From: Eutreptiella sp. 'Long Island Sound 2002'
Taxonomy: Eukaryota > Euglenozoa > Euglenophyceae > Eutreptiales > Eutreptiaceae
Length of the DNA: 64,000 nucleotides
Direction: 5' to 3'
Assembly: GCA_964036045.1 (NCBI GenBank)
Contig: CAXIWF010000808.1
Coordinates: 1 to 64,000 of the forward strand
In this document: piece after piece, positions 20,003-33,531 of the stretch
Layout of the letters: every line of letters starts with the position of its first letter
Position numbering within the stretch: the first letter of the stretch is position 1
Program-made: the position numbers and the translations under genes
The notes under the pieces: model-generated
Told to the model about the DNA's origin: nothing
Databases searched by the model: none
What the model saw: only the letters and a program-made list of their open reading frames with translations

Positions 20003-20869
20003 AGTGTAGGTACGGCGTGTTGATGCGGATGCTGGTGTGTGGTTCTTTTTGAATGGGTTGTTGGGACATGAAAGGGCGGGGTACGGTGGCCTGTGTGGAA
20101 TTGGATGGGTGCGGTGGGATGTAAATGTGAATGTGAGCACATTTGGGGGGTTGCACGAAAGTGTAGGTATGCCGTGTTGAGGCGGATGGGGGAGGGGTGG
20201 GTGTTTTTGAATGGGGTGTTGGAACATGAAATGGCGGGGTACCGTGGCCTGTGCCGGGTTTGGTGGATGCGCTGGGATGCAAATGTGAATGTGAGCACAT
20301 TGGGAGGGTTGCAAGAAAGTGCAGGTATGGCGTGTTGATGCGGATGGGGGAGGGGTGGGTGTTTTTGAATGGGGTGTTGGAACACGAAAGGGCGAGGTAC
20401 GGTGGCCTGTGTGGGGTTGGGTGGGTGCAGTGGGATGCAAATGTGAATGTGAGCACATACGGGGGGTCGCACGAAAGTGTAGGTATGGCGTGTTGATGCG
20501 GATGGAGGAGGGGTGGGTGTTTTTGAATGGGGTGTTGGGACATGAAAGGGCGGGGTACGGTGGCCTGTGTGGGGTTGGGTGGATGCGGTGGGATGCAAAT
20601 GTGAATGTGAGCACATTTGGGGGGTTGCACGAAAGTGTAGGTATGCCGCGTTGAGGCGGATGGGGGAGGGGTGGGTGTTTTTGAATGGGGTGTTGGAACA
20701 TGAAATGGCGGGGTACCGTGGCCTGTGCCGGGTCTGGTGGATGCGGTGGGATGCAAATGTGAATGTAAGCACATTGGGGGGGTTGTAGGAAAGTGTAGGT
20801 ATGGCGTGTTGATGCGGATGGGGGAGGGGTGGGTGTTTTTGAATGGGTCGTTGGAACATGAAAGGGCGA
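20003..20869 (+). repeat. Satellite array, about 5.5 monomers
   Basis: Shares GCCGGGTTTGGTGG (near 20257) with module 1 (near 2814), supporting the type A pairing of modules 1 and 3. Private GCCGGGTCTGGTGG near 20731. Confidence 0.96.
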
Positions 20870-21155
20870 TGCTGCCATGGACATCTGAACTGGCTTTGCC
20901 AGGCAAAAACATTTCCAGCCGCGGTGGCTCCATTAAGGTCCACCGCTCGCTAGTAAAATTGGGGTAAAAATCGGCTATGTTTTTCGCTACACAGAGGGGG
21001 TGCTGGTTGTACCATGCACTGCACCACGGCCTCCTAACATCTTTGCAATGAGGTGCACTCCACAGCTGCCCTCCCCTCGATCATTACATCACATTCCAAG
21101 CCATAGTTGCTCACCCGGGATGCTCCCCTTGCTGGTCTCTCTGGTGATTACCACA
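20870..21155 (+). repeat. Forward spacer, second in module 3
   Basis: Equivalent of 3427-3712 (offset 17443), with CCCTCGATC and ATCACATTCC. Confidence 0.93.
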
Positions 21156-21391
21156 AGTGTAGGTACGGCGTGTTGATGCGGATGCTGGTGTGTGGTTCTT
21201 TTTGAATGGGTTGTTGGGACATGAAAGGGCGGGGTACGGTGGCCTGTGTAGAATTGGATGGGTGCGGTGGGATGCAAATGTGAATGTGAGCACATTTGGG
21301 GGGTTGCACGAAAGTGTAGGTATGGCGTGTTGATGCGGATGGGGGAGGGGTGGGTGTTTTTGAATGGGGTGTTGGGACATGAAAGGGCGGG
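21156..21391 (+). repeat. Terminal satellite array, about 1.5 monomers
   Basis: Edge monomer reads GTGTAGAATTGG, the state otherwise seen only in module 1. Confidence 0.95.
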
Positions 21392-21393
21392 AT

Positions 21394-22019
21394 TTGTGGT
21401 AAACAGCGGAGAGACCAGCAAGGGTAGCATCCCGGTCGAGCAACCATGGGTTGGAATGTGATGTAATGATAGAAACGAAGGCATTTGTGAAGTGGAATGC
21501 ATTCTGAAGGTGGTAGGAGGCCGTGGTGCAGTGCAAAGTATACCCACCACCCTCCTTGTATGGCGAAAAACATCCCCAGTTTTTACCCCGATTTTACTAG
21601 TGAGCGGTGGACCTTAATGGAGCTGCGGCGGCTGGACAATGTTTTGGTTTGGCAAACCGGGTTCGGATGTCCATGCCCTGATCCCAGAGACCTCACCAAC
21701 GCCATTGGCTTGGGGCACAGAAGCCGTGGATACATCCTGAAGGGGTCCCTTGGGTTGCCGACTATGCCTATGGAGAACTACCCAGAAACATGCCTTTTTT
21801 TTATGTATGGTTTGTGGTAAATAGCGGAGAGACCAGCAAGGGGAGCATCCCGGGTGAGCAACTATGGGTTGGAATGTGATGTAATGATAGAGAGGAAGGC
21901 ATTTGTGAAGTGGTATGCATTCTGAAGGTGGTAGGAGGCCGTGGTGCAGTGCAAAGTATACCCAGCACCCTCCTTGTATGGCAAAAAACATCCCCAATTT
22001 TTACCCCGATTTTACAAGT
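21394..22019 (-). repeat. Inverted spacer pair, module 3
   Basis: Full inverted copy 21394-21675, intervening segment, truncated copy 21811-22019. Confidence 0.88.
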
Positions 22020-22027
22020 ATTTTACT

Positions 22028-22283
22028 ACATGGTGGGGCACATCCTGCGGCACATGGTGGGGCACATGGTGGGGCACATCCCAGGGCACATCGTGGGGTT
22101 CACAGTGGGGCACACTGTGGGGCACATCATGGGGCACATCAATTGGCATTTGGCGGGCACATCGTGCGGCACATGGTGGGGCACATGGTGGGGCACATCA
22201 TGGGTCACATTCTGGTGAGCATTGAGGGGCACATTCTGGGGCACATCGTGGGCCACATTGCGGGGCACATCCTGGGGCAGTGC
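22028..22283 (+). repeat. 12-bp minisatellite, module 3
   Basis: Same unit order as module 1, no unit gained or lost. Confidence 0.93.
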
Positions 22284-22947
22284 GGTGAAAGGTGGTGTGG
22301 TGTGGTCTAGCGTGGTGTGGATTGATGTGGTGTAGTGTTTCTTCCTTTTGTGTGGTGCCATGTGAGGAACATGTTGTAACCGCTGCATAGTGGTTGATCT
22401 TTGTTGTAACTGCGAAGCCTGTAGCCTTGATGCCCCAGGGGTCGTAACGCCCGACACTGCCCCTGATATCTCCGAACCCACATAACCCTCTTCAGACCCA
22501 TATCCAGCTTAGGGGAGCGACATATGCGAAGCACTTGTAAGTCCTTTGAACTCCATGGTGGAATATGAAGAGTACGAAAACCCGGTCTACAAAAATGGAG
22601 CAGACATAGAATCTCAATGCGCATTCATCGCACATAATGACACAACGTGAAATCATTCGAAATAATTTAAATAAATCCGATTGGGAAATCACGAAAGACA
22701 AATGCGACTCGACGCGCGCTCACAGGCGACATCTGGCGGCGAACGGAAAACATGAAAACAAGCGGAAAATTTACTGCACTAATGTACATCTGAGAATCAT
22801 TGAAATTCTGATCACATCAGTGTATAATTGAGTGCTGTCAGTGCTGCCGTTACACATGTGTGGTGCACTGGTTCAGGGCTGTTTGTGTTGTCTTGAGGCC
22901 TCATTCCATAGGCGAGGTGGTTTGTGAGTGCCAAAAGAATGCATCCT
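22284..22947. other. Non-repetitive segment, module 3
   Basis: Copy of 4841-5504; nothing gene-like seen. Confidence 0.5.
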
Positions 22948-24815
22948 AGTAGGTTACTTTTGCGTTCTAAAATATCCCAAACACCCGATCATTTTTTTGG
23001 GAAAATATCCTAATTATCCTAAAAAAAAGGGTTACGGTTAACCTTAGCTTTAACGGTAACCATTTTTTAGGATAGTTAGGATATTTTTGGTCCTTGCCTG
23101 GAAGAATATTAAGTACTTGGGATATTTTGGACATTTTTCAGCAGGAGGTTTCAGTCTAGATGAGTCAGCTAGGGATATTTAGGATATTTAGGATATTTTT
23201 TGCATGACGTTTTAGGATCTTTTCTCGCATTTAGAATATTTGTTCTGGCGAGGTTGGGATGTTTTTGACGATTGCTTATCACAACATGTTCAGCCTGCGG
23301 TTGTTTGTCCATTACGATGTTGAGGATGGTCCACATAATGAGGATATTGTCTCCATCAGGACTTAGGATATTTTTGGCAATGTACTCATCACAATGGTAG
23401 CTGTAACCCTTCTTCGAATCTTTGGAATATTTCTGGTGTTCTGCCCAAAGCTACATGAAGTACTTGGGATATTGAGGATATTTTTGAGCAAGAACGTTCA
23501 GTCAATTGAGGATATTTGGGATATTTAGGATATTTTCTGCATGATCTGAGAGAATGGTGCTGATATTCAGGATGTTTGGTCTGGCGAGATTAGGAAGTAT
23601 TTGACACGTGCTGAGCACAACATTTTCAGCATCCTGTTGTAGGCCCATTGGATGGTTCAGAATATTTAGGATAATTCGAATATTGTCTCCTATAGGACTT
23701 ATGATATCTTCCTTCTAGCCATCGCTACTTACTCATCACACCAATAGCGGATACTTACAATATGTTCGATGATATGCCCCGAACAATATTACGTACTTAG
23801 GATATTTAGGATGTTTTTGAGAAAAGAAACGAGCCAGGTCAGAACATTTGGGATACTTAGGATATTTTCTGCATGAGGTTTAACGATCTTCCCGATGATT
23901 CGGATGACTGACTTGGCAAAATTAGGACTCGCAACATTTTCAACATCCCGTTGTTTGCCCATTGGGATGTTTAGGATATTTAGGATAATTAGGATATTTT
24001 CTCCGTCAGCACTTATGATATTTTTATTCTTAGATTTTTCATGTATAGTAATGGCAAATTCCTCATCACAACCGTACTTGTAACCACTCTTAGGATATTT
24101 AAGATATTCCTTGCTGTTATCGAAGAAAGTGGAGTACTTAGCACATTAAAGATGTTTGCTAGCCCCAACTTTCAGTCCCAAAAGTTGAGGACATTTAGGA
24201 TACTTAGGATGTTTTTTGCACAAATTAGACAGTGTTTTTAGGCTAAGGCTAACCGTTTTATCCATCTCTTTGACAATGACCCATCGCAACATGTTTGCCA
24301 GGTCAGGAGGTTTAGGATAATTACATGCCCAGAGCCACACAAAGTACTTGGGATATTTGGGATATTTTTGAGAACAAATGTTCAGTCAGTTGAAGATATT
24401 TAGGATATTTTCTCCAACAGGAGTTAGAATATCGTTCTTTTTACATTTTGCATGTGTAGTGATGGCAAATAACTCATGACAACCGTAATTGTAACCACGC
24501 TTAGGATATGTAGTATATTCGTTGGTGTTATCGAGGAATATTCAGTACTTGGCATAGTTAGGATGTTTCCTAGCCCTAACGTTCTGTCCCAAAGGCTGGG
24601 GATGTTCAGGATACTTAGGATGTTTTTTCCACGCGTTAGACAGAGGTTCTAGGATAAGGATAACCTATTTTTCCATATCTTTGACAATGACTCATCGCAA
24701 CATGTTCGCCTGGTTAGGACTTTTATGATAATTAGGATCATTAGGATCTTTTCTGCATTCGGACTTAGGATCGTTTTCTCAAACACGACTTAGGACATTC
24801 GTTGGCGCGCTTTTC
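22948..24815. repeat. AT-rich GGATATTT repeat, module 3 (type A)
   Basis: Type A at the sites checked: G at 23247, TTCTGCCC near 23442, GGACTCGCAAC near 23928, AACCGTTTTATCC near 24252. Confidence 0.8.
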
Positions 24816-25841
24816 ATTTCGTACGGGTTAGCCATCGGGATGCGCAGCCTTGATAGATCTATGGTTGTGTAGAAGATTGTGATATTGTATTTTAAACTCA
24901 CTAGGATATTGGGGACATCTGGGATGTTTCTCAAAATTGGTTAGGACAATTTGATCCCATACCTCATCTGCTATGGGTTTGACATTTTGGTAAGTTGTTG
25001 AGCATCGAATCATGCAGTACTTTGGCAGCCGCGGTTTTGTAGCACACAGGACACATGCAGTGTTCTGTTTCCAACAGACAATGGTATGTACAAAATTTGT
25101 AACATCGTCACGCAACAAACTAGGATTTTTTGAACCGTGAAGTGGACCACTTCGACATTCCTTTTTGCGATAGTAATAGTGATACGTCTTTACTACCTGC
25201 AATATCACTGCGTCAAGATTTTTGCGGACAAAAGAGGTTGAGGAAAGTTGCAATAGTTATGATAATTTGTGGCTTACAGTTTAGAATGTATTTCCTGCCT
25301 TTGAATTATGGCTAGATCGAGCATTTGGACCATTCATATATTCCCTCAAGGAGCTAGGGTTGTTGAGATTCCTCGTTCAGCAAATTTTTGAAATCCTTTT
25401 TAGCCTTTGCGTACAGGCCTATGCGGGTTACACAGAAGGATTTCCCGAAGGTATGTGGCATTGTAGAGGCATGTGCACATTTGGAATCTCTAAGATTCTT
25501 GTCCAGGAGGGGGGCGGGATGGTCTCAGCACACTCAGAGGAAGATCTAGCTCCTAAGAAGGTGCCATGGCGGCCATGTGCGAAAAACATGAGCTTCAATG
25601 AGACCTTTGTTCTGCACCATGGAAGTTTTTGGATACAGCTTGCAATAGACAGCACTGCGCACAAGACACAACACATTGCTCACAGCACGACATGGTGCAA
25701 AGAATACAAAACAAAACTCCCAGCAAAGCTGACTAGAAGCCCAAAAAACAAGCTGTCCCCAGGACAACACTCTCCATACAGCGTATCACTGTGCACATCG
25801 ATCGGCAACGTCACCGAATGCAACAGATTGGAAAAAACATC
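24816..25841. other. Segment U, module 3, joined directly to satellite
   Basis: Ends at GAAAAAACATC followed by GTGTTGAGGCGG, the same junction as at 8398 to the base. The two junctions are therefore one event copied with the 17.44-kb dimer. Confidence 0.7.
24828..25253 (-). CDS. Doubtful 141-residue Cys-pair ORF, copy 3
   Basis: Same translation as copy 1 (Ile form). Confidence 0.15.
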   Translation of the reverse strand: MQLSSTSFVRKNLDAVILQVVKTYHYYYRKKECRSGPLHGSKNPSLLRDDVTNFVHTIVCWKQNTACVLCATKPRLPKYCMIRCSTTYQNVKPIADEVWDQIVLTNFEKHPRCPQYPSEFKIQYHNLLHNHRSIKAAHPDG

Positions 25842-28432
25842 GTGTTGAGGCGGATGGGGGAGGGGTGGGTGTTTTTGAATGGGGTGTTGGAACATGAAAT
25901 GGCGGGGTACCGTGGCCTGTGCCGGGTTGGGTGGATGCGGTGGGATGCAAATGTGAATGTGAGCACATTGGGGGGGTTGCAAGAAAGTGCAGGTATGGCG
26001 TGTTGATGCGGATGGGGGAGGGGTGGGTGTTTTTGAATGGGGTGTTGGAACACGAAAGGGCGAGGTACGGTGGCCTGTGTGGGGTTGGGTGGGTGCAGTG
26101 GGATGCAAATGTGAATCCGAGCACATTTGGGGGGTTGCACGAAAGTGTAGGTATGCCGTGTTGAGGCGGATGGGGGAGGGGTGGGTGTTTTTGAATGGGG
26201 TGTTGGGACATGAAAGGGCGGGGTACGGTGGCCTGTGTGGGGTTGGGTGGATGCGGTGGGATGCAAATGTGAATGTGAGCACATTTGGGGGGTTGCACGA
26301 AAGTGTAGGTATGCCGTGTTGAGGCGGATGGGGGAGGGATGGGTGTTTTTGAATGGGGTGTTGGAACATGAAATGGCGGGGTACCGTGGCCTGTGCCGGG
26401 TTGGGTGGATGCGGTGGGATGCAAATGTGAATGTGAGCACATTTGGGGGGTTGCACGAAAGTGTAGGTATGGCGTGTTGATGCGGATGGGGGAGGGGTGG
26501 GTGTTTTGGAATGGGGTGTTGGGACATGAAAGGGCGGGGTACGGTGGCCTGTGCCGGGTTGGGTGGATGCGGTGGGATGCAAATGTGAATGTGAGCACAT
26601 TGGGGGGGTTGCAAGAAAGTGCAGGTATGGCGTGTTGATGCGGATGGGGGAGGGGTGGGTGTTTTTGAATGGGGTGTTGGAACACGAAAGGGCGAGGTAC
26701 GGTGGCCTGTGTGGGGTTGGGTGGGTGCAGTGGGATGCAAATGTGAATGTGAGCACATACGGGGGGTCGCACGAAAGTGTAGGTATGGCGTGTTGATGCG
26801 GATGGGGGAGGGGTGGGTGTTTTTGAATGGGGTGTTGGGACATGAAAGGGCGGGGTACGGTGGCCTGTGTGGGGTTGGGTGGATGCGGTGGGATGCAAAT
26901 GTGAATGTGAGCACATTTGGGGGGTTGCAAGAAAGTGTAGGTATGGCGTGTTGATGCGGATGGGGGAGGGGTGGGTGTTTTTGAATGGGGTGTTGGGATA
27001 TGAAAGGGCGAGGTACGGTGGCCTGTGTGGGGTTGGGTGGGTGCAGTGGGATGCAAATGTGAATGCGAGCACATACGGGGGGTCGCACGAAAGTGTAGGT
27101 ATGGCGTGTTGATGCGGATGAGGGATGGGTGGGTGTTTTTGAATGGGGTGTTGGGACATGAAAGGGCGGGGTACGGTGGCCTGTGTGGGGTTGGGTGGAT
27201 GCGGTGGGATGCAAATGTGAATGTGAGCACATTTGGGTGGTTTCACGAAAGTGTAGGTATGCCGTGTTGAGGCGGATGGGGGAGGGCCGGGTGTTTTTGA
27301 ATAGGTGTTGGAACATGAAATGGCGGGGTACCGTGGCCTGTGCCGGGTTGGGTGGATGCGATGGGATGCAAATGTGAATGTGAGCACATTGGGAGGGTTG
27401 CAAGAAAGTGCAGGTATGGCGTGTTGATGCGGATGGGGGAGGGGTGGGTGTTTTTGAATGGGGTGTTGGAACATGAAACGGCGGGGTACCGTGGCCTGTG
27501 CCGGGTTGGGTGGATGCGGTGGGATGCAAATGTGAATCCGAGCACATTTGGGGGGTTGCACGAAAGTGTAGGTATGCCGTGTTGAGGCGGATGGGGGAGG
27601 GGTGGGTGTTTTTGAATGGGGTGTTGGGACATGAAAGGGCGGGGTACGGTGGCCTGTGTGGGGTTGGGTGGATGCGGTGGGATGCAAATGTGAATGTGAG
27701 CACATTTGGGGGGTTGCACGAAAGTGTAGGTATGCCGTGTTGAGGCGGATGGGGGAGGGGTGGGTGTTTTTGAATGGGGTGTTGGAACATGAAATGGCGG
27801 GGTACCGTGGCCTGTGCCGGGTTGGGTGGATGCGGTGGGATGCAAATGTGAATGTGAGCACATTGGGGGGGTTGTAGGAAAGTGTAGGTATGGCGTGTTG
27901 ATGCGGATGGGGGAGGGGTGGGTGTTTTTGAATGGGGTGTTGGGACATGAAAGGGCGAGGTACGGTGGCCTGTGTGGGGTTGGGTGGGTGCAGTGGGATG
28001 CAAATGTGAATGCGAGCACATACGGGGGGTCGCACGAAAGTGTAGGTATGGCGTGTTGATGCGGATGAAGGAGGGGTGGGTGTTTTTGAATGGGGTGTTG
28101 GGACATGAAAGGGCGGGGTACGGTGGCCTGTGCCGGGTTGGGTGGATGCGGTGGGATGCAAATGTGAATGTGAGCACATTTGGGGGGTTGCACGAAAGTG
28201 TAGGTATGCCGCGTTGAGGCGGATGGGGGAGGGGTGGGTGTTTTTGAATGGGGTGTTGGAACATGAAATGGCGGGGTACCGTGGCCTGTGCCGGGTTGGG
28301 TGGATGCGGTGGGATGCAAATGTGAATGTAAGCACATTGGAGGGGTTGTAGGAAAGTGTAGGTATGGCGTGTTGATGCGGATGGGGGAGGGGTGGGTGTT
28401 TTTGAATGGGTCGTTGGAACATGAAAGGGCGA
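25842..28432 (+). repeat. Satellite array, about 16.4 monomers (module 4)
   Basis: Monomer-by-monomer match to 8399-10989 at offset 17443, including GGAGGGCCGGG near 27284 and the one-base-deleted monomer near 27301. Private changes: GAGGGATGGG near 26335 and TGTTTTGGAATGG near 26504. Confidence 0.97.
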
Positions 28433-28718
28433 TGCTGCCATGGACATCTGAACTGGCTTTGCCAGGCAAAAACATTTCCAGCCGCGGTGGCTCCATTAAG
28501 GTCCACCGCTCGCTAGTAAAATTGGGGTAAAAATCGGCTATGTTTTTCGCTACACAGAGGGGGTGCTGGTTGTACCATGCACTGCACCACGGCCTCCTAA
28601 CATCTTTGCAATGAGGTGCACTCCACAGCTGCCCTCCCCTCTATCATTACATCACATTCCAAGCCATAGTTGCTCACCCGGGATGCTCCCCTTGCTGGTC
28701 TCTCTGGTGATTACCACA
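28433..28718 (+). repeat. Forward spacer, first in module 4
   Basis: Equivalent of 10990-11275. Confidence 0.93.
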
Positions 28719-29585
28719 AGTGTAGGTACGGCGTGTTGATGCGGATGCTGGTGTGTGGTTCTTTTTGAATGGGTTGTTGGGACATGAAAGGGCGGGGTAC
28801 GGTGGCCTGTGTGGAATTGGATGGGTGCGGTGGGATGTAAATGTGAATGTGAGCCCATTTGGGGGGTTGCACGAAAGTGTAGGTATGCCGTGTTGAGGCG
28901 GATGGGGGAGGGGTGGGTGTTTTTGAATGGGGTGTTGGAACATGAAATGGCGGGGTACCGTGGCCTGTGCCGGGTTGGGTGGATGCGCTGGGATGCAAAT
29001 GTGAATGTGAGCACATTGGGAGGGTTGCAAGAAAGTGCAGGTATGGCGTGTTGATGCGGATGGGGGAGGGGTGGGTGTTTTTGAATGGGGTGTTGGAACA
29101 CGAAAGGGCGAGGTACGGTGGCCTGTGTGGGGTTGGGTGGGTGCAGTGGGATGCAAATGTGAATGTGAGCACATACGGGGGGTCGCACGAAAGTGTAGGT
29201 ATGGCGTGTTGATGCGGATGGAGGAGGGGTGGGTGTTTTTGAATGGGGTGTTGGGACATGAAAGGGCGGGGTACGGTGGCCTGTGTGGGGTTGGGTGGAT
29301 GCGGTGGGATGCAAATGTGAATGTGAGCACATTTCGGGGGTTGCACGAAAGTGTAGGTATGCCGCGTTGAGGCGGATGGGGGAGGGGTGGGTGTTTTTGA
29401 ATGGGGTGTTGGAACATGAAATGGCGGGGTACCGTGGCCTGTGCCGGGTTGGGTGGATGCGGTGGGATGCAAATGTGAATGTAAGCACATTGGGGGGGTT
29501 GTAGGAAAGTGTAGGTATGGCGTGTTGATGCGGATGGGGGAGGGGTGGGTGTTTTTGAATGGGTCGTTGGAACATGAAAGGGCGA
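28719..29585 (+). repeat. Satellite array, about 5.5 monomers
   Basis: Shares CACATTTCGGGGG (near 29329) with modules 2, 5 and 6 but not the GGGTGGATG variant. Private GAGCCCATTTGG near 28852. Confidence 0.96.
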
Positions 29586-29871
29586 TGCTGCCATGGACAT
29601 CTGAACTGGCTTTGCCAGGCAAAAACATTTCCAGCCGCGGTGGCTCCATTAAGGTCCACCGCTCGCTAGTAAAATTGGGGTAAAAATCGGCTATGTTTTT
29701 CGCTACACAGAGGGGGTGCTGGTTGTACCATGCACTGCACCACGGCCTCCTAACATCTTTGCAATGAGGTGCACTCCACAGCTGCCCTCCCCTCGATCAT
29801 TACATCACATTCCAAGCCATAGTTGCTCACCCGGGATGCTCCCCTTGCTGGTCTCTCTGGTGATTACCACA
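29586..29871 (+). repeat. Forward spacer, second in module 4
   Basis: Reads ATCACATTCC (C at 29808) where module 2 has G. Confidence 0.93.
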
Positions 29872-30107
29872 AGTGTAGGTACGGCGTGTTGATGCGGATG
29901 CTGGTGTGTGGTTCTTTTTGAATGGGTTGTTGGGACATGAAAGGGCGGGGTACGGTGGCCTGTGTGGAATTGGATGGGTGCGGTGGGATGCAAATGTGAA
30001 TGTGAGCACATTTGGGGGGTTGCACGAAAGTGTAGGTATGGCGTGTTGATGCGGATGGGGGAGGGGTGGGTGTTTTTGAATGGGGTGTTGGGACATGAAA
30101 GGGCGGG
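29872..30107 (+). repeat. Terminal satellite array, about 1.5 monomers
   Basis: Edge monomer in the GTGTGGAATTGG state. Confidence 0.95.
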
Positions 30108-30109
30108 AT

Positions 30110-30735
30110 TTGTGGTAAACAGCGGAGAGACCAGCAAGGGTAGCATCCCGGTCGAGCAACCATGGGTTGGAATGTGATGTAATGATAGAAACGAAGGCAT
30201 TTGTGAAGTGGAATGCATTCTGAAGGTGGTAGGAGGCCGTGGTGCAGTGCAAAGTATACCCACCACCCTCCTTGTATGGCGAAAAACATCCCCAGTTTTT
30301 ACCCCGATTTTACTAGTGAGCGGTGGACCTTAATGGAGCTGCGGCGGCTGGACAATGTTTTGGTTTGGCAAACCGGGTTCGGATGTCCATGCCCTGATCC
30401 CAGAGACCTCACCAACGCCATTGGCTTGGGGCACAGAAGCCGTGGATACATCCTGAAGGGGTCCCTTGGGTTGCCGACTATGCCTATGGAGAACTACCCA
30501 GAAACATGCCTTTTTTTTATGTATGGTTTGTGGTAAATAGCGGAGAGACCAGCAAGGGGAGCATCCCGGGTGAGCAACTATGGGTTGGAATGTGATGTAA
30601 TGATAGAGAGGAAGGCATTTGTGAAGTGGTATGCATTCTGAAGGTGGTAGGAGGCCGTGGTGCAGTGCAAAGTATACCCAGCACCCTCCTTGTATGGCAA
30701 AAAACATCCCCAATTTTTACCCCGATTTTACAAGT
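30110..30735 (-). repeat. Inverted spacer pair, module 4
   Basis: Full copy 30110-30391, truncated copy 30527-30735. Confidence 0.88.
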
Positions 30736-30743
30736 ATTTTACT

Positions 30744-30999
30744 ACATGGTGGGGCACATCCTGCGGCACATGGTGGGGCACATGGTGCGGCACATCCCAG
30801 GGCACATCGTGGGGTTCACAGTGGGGCACACTGTGGGGCACATCATGGGGCACATCAATTGGCATTTGGCGGGCACATCGTGCGGCACATGGTGGGGCAC
30901 ATGGTGGGGCACATCATGGGTCACATTCTGGTGAGCATTGAGGGGCACATTCTGGGGCACATCGTGGGCCACATTGCGGGGCACATCCTGGGGCAGTGC
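30744..30999 (+). repeat. 12-bp minisatellite, module 4
   Basis: One unit reads ATGGTGCGGC (C at 30788), shared only with module 5 (46756). Confidence 0.93.
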
Positions 31000-31663
31000 G
31001 GTGAAAGGTGGTGTGGTGTGGTCTAGCGTGGTGTGGATTGATGTGGTGTAGTGTTTCTTCCTTTTGTGTGGTGCCATGTGAGGAACATGTTGTAACCGCT
31101 GCATAGTGGTTGATCTTTGTTGTAACTGCGAAGCCTGTAGCCTTGATGCCCCAGGGGTCGTAACGCCCGACACTGCCCCTGATATCTCCGAACCCACATA
31201 ACCCTCTTCAGACCCATATCCAGCTTAGGGGAGCGACATATGCGAAGCACTTGTAAGTCCTTTGAACTCCATGGTGGAATATGAAGAGTACGAAAACCCG
31301 GTCTACAAAAATGGAGCAGACATAGAATCTCAATGCGCATTCATCGCACATAATGACACAACGTGAAATCATTCGAAATAATTTAAATAAATCCGATTGG
31401 GAAATCACGAAAGACAAATGCGACTCGACGCGCGCTCACAGGCGACATCTGGCGGCGAACGGAAAACATGAAAACAAGCGGAAAATTTACTGCACTAATG
31501 TACATCTGAGAATCATTGAAATTCTGATCACATCAGTGTATAATTGAGTGCTGTCAGTGCTGCCGTTACACATGTGTGGTGCACTGGTTCAGGGCTGTTT
31601 GTGTTGTCTTGAGGCCTCATTCCATAGGCGAGGTGGTTTGTGAGTGCCAAAAGAATGCATCCT
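31000..31663. other. Non-repetitive segment, module 4
   Basis: Copy of 4841-5504; nothing gene-like seen. Confidence 0.5.
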
Positions 31664-33531
31664 AGTAGGTTACTTTTGCGTTCTAAAATATCCCAAACAC
31701 CCGATCATTTTTTTGGGAAAATATCCTAATTATCCTAAAAAAAAGGGTTACGGTTAACCTTAGCTTTAACGGTAACCATTTTTTAGGATAGTTAGGATAT
31801 TTTTGGTCCTTGCCTGGAAGAATATTAAGTACTTGGGATATTTTGGACATTTTTCAGCAGGAGGTTTCAGTCTAGATGAGTCAGCTAGGGATATTTAGGA
31901 TATTTAGGATATTTTTTGCATGACGTTTTAGGATCTTTTCTCGCATTTAGAATATTTGTTCTAGCGAGGTTGGGATGTTTTTGACGATTGCTTATCACAA
32001 CATGTTCAGCCTGCGGTTGTTTGTCCATTACGATGTTGAGGATGGTCCACATAATGAGGATATTGTCTCCATCAGGACTTAGGATATTTTTGGCAATGTA
32101 CTCATCACAATGGTAGCTGTAACCCTTCTTCGAATCTTTGGAATATTTCTGGTGTTATGCCCAAAGCTACATGAAGTACTTGGGATATTGAGGATATTTT
32201 TGAGCAAGAACGTTCAGTCAATTGAGGATATTTGGGATATTTAGGATATTTTCTGCATGATCTGAGAGAATGGTGCTGATATTCAGGATGTTTGGTCTGG
32301 CGAGATTAGGAAGTATTTGACACGTGCTGAGCACAACATTTTCAGCATCCTGTTGTAGGCCCATTGGATGGTTCAGAATATTTAGGATAATTCGAATATT
32401 GTCTCCTATAGGACTTATGATATCTTCCTTCTAGCCATCGCTACTTACTCATCACACCAATAGCGGATACTTACAATATGTTCGATGATATGCCCCGAAC
32501 AATATTACGTACTTAGGATATTTAGGATGTTTTTGAGAAAAGAAACGAGCCAGGTCAGAACATTTGGGATACTTAGGATATTTTCTGCATGAGGTTTAAC
32601 GATCTTCCCGATGATTCGGATGACTGACTTGGCAAAATTAGGACTCACAACATTTTCAACATCCCGTTGTTTGCCCATTGGGATGTTTAGGATATTTAGG
32701 ATAATTAGGATATTTTCTCCGTCAGCACTTATGATATTTTTATTCTTAGATTTTTCATGTATAGTAATGGCAAATTCCTCATCACAACCGTACTTGTAAC
32801 CACTCTTAGGATATTTAAGATATTCCTTGCTGTTATCGAAGAAAGTGGAGTACTTAGCACATTAAAGATGTTTGCTAGCCCCAACTTTCAGTCCCAAAAG
32901 TTGAGGACATTTAGGATACTTAGGATGTTTTTTGCACAAATTAGACAGTGTTTTTAGGCTAAGGCTAACCGGTTTATCCATCTCTTTGACAATGACCCAT
33001 CGCAACATGTTTGCCAGGTCAGGAAGTTTAGGATAATTACATGCCCAGAGCCACACAAAGTACTTGGGATATTTGGGATATTTTTGAGAACAAATGTTCA
33101 GTCAGTTGAAGATATTTAGGATATTTTCTCCAACAGGAGTTAGAATATCGTTCTTTTTACATTTTGCATGTGTAGTGATGGCAAATAACTCATGACAACC
33201 GTAATTGTAACCACGCTTAGGATATGTAGTATATTCGTTGGTGTTATCGAGGAATATTCAGTACTTGGCATAGTTAGGATGTTTCCTAGCCCTAACGTTC
33301 TGTCCCAAAGGCTGGGGATGTTCAGGATACTTAGGATGTTTTTTCCACGCGTTAGACAGAGGTTCTAGGATAAGGATAACCTATTTTTCCATATCTTTGA
33401 CAATGACTCATCGCAACATGTTCGCCTGGTTAGGACTTTTATGATAATTAGAATCATTAGGATCTTTTCTGCATTCGGACTTAGGATCGTTTTCTCAAAC
33501 ACGACTTAGGACATTCGTTGGCGCGCTTTTC
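31664..33531. repeat. AT-rich GGATATTT repeat, module 4 (type B)
   Basis: Type B states at 31963 (A), near 32156 (TTATGCCC) and near 32644 (GGACTCACAAC). Confidence 0.8.
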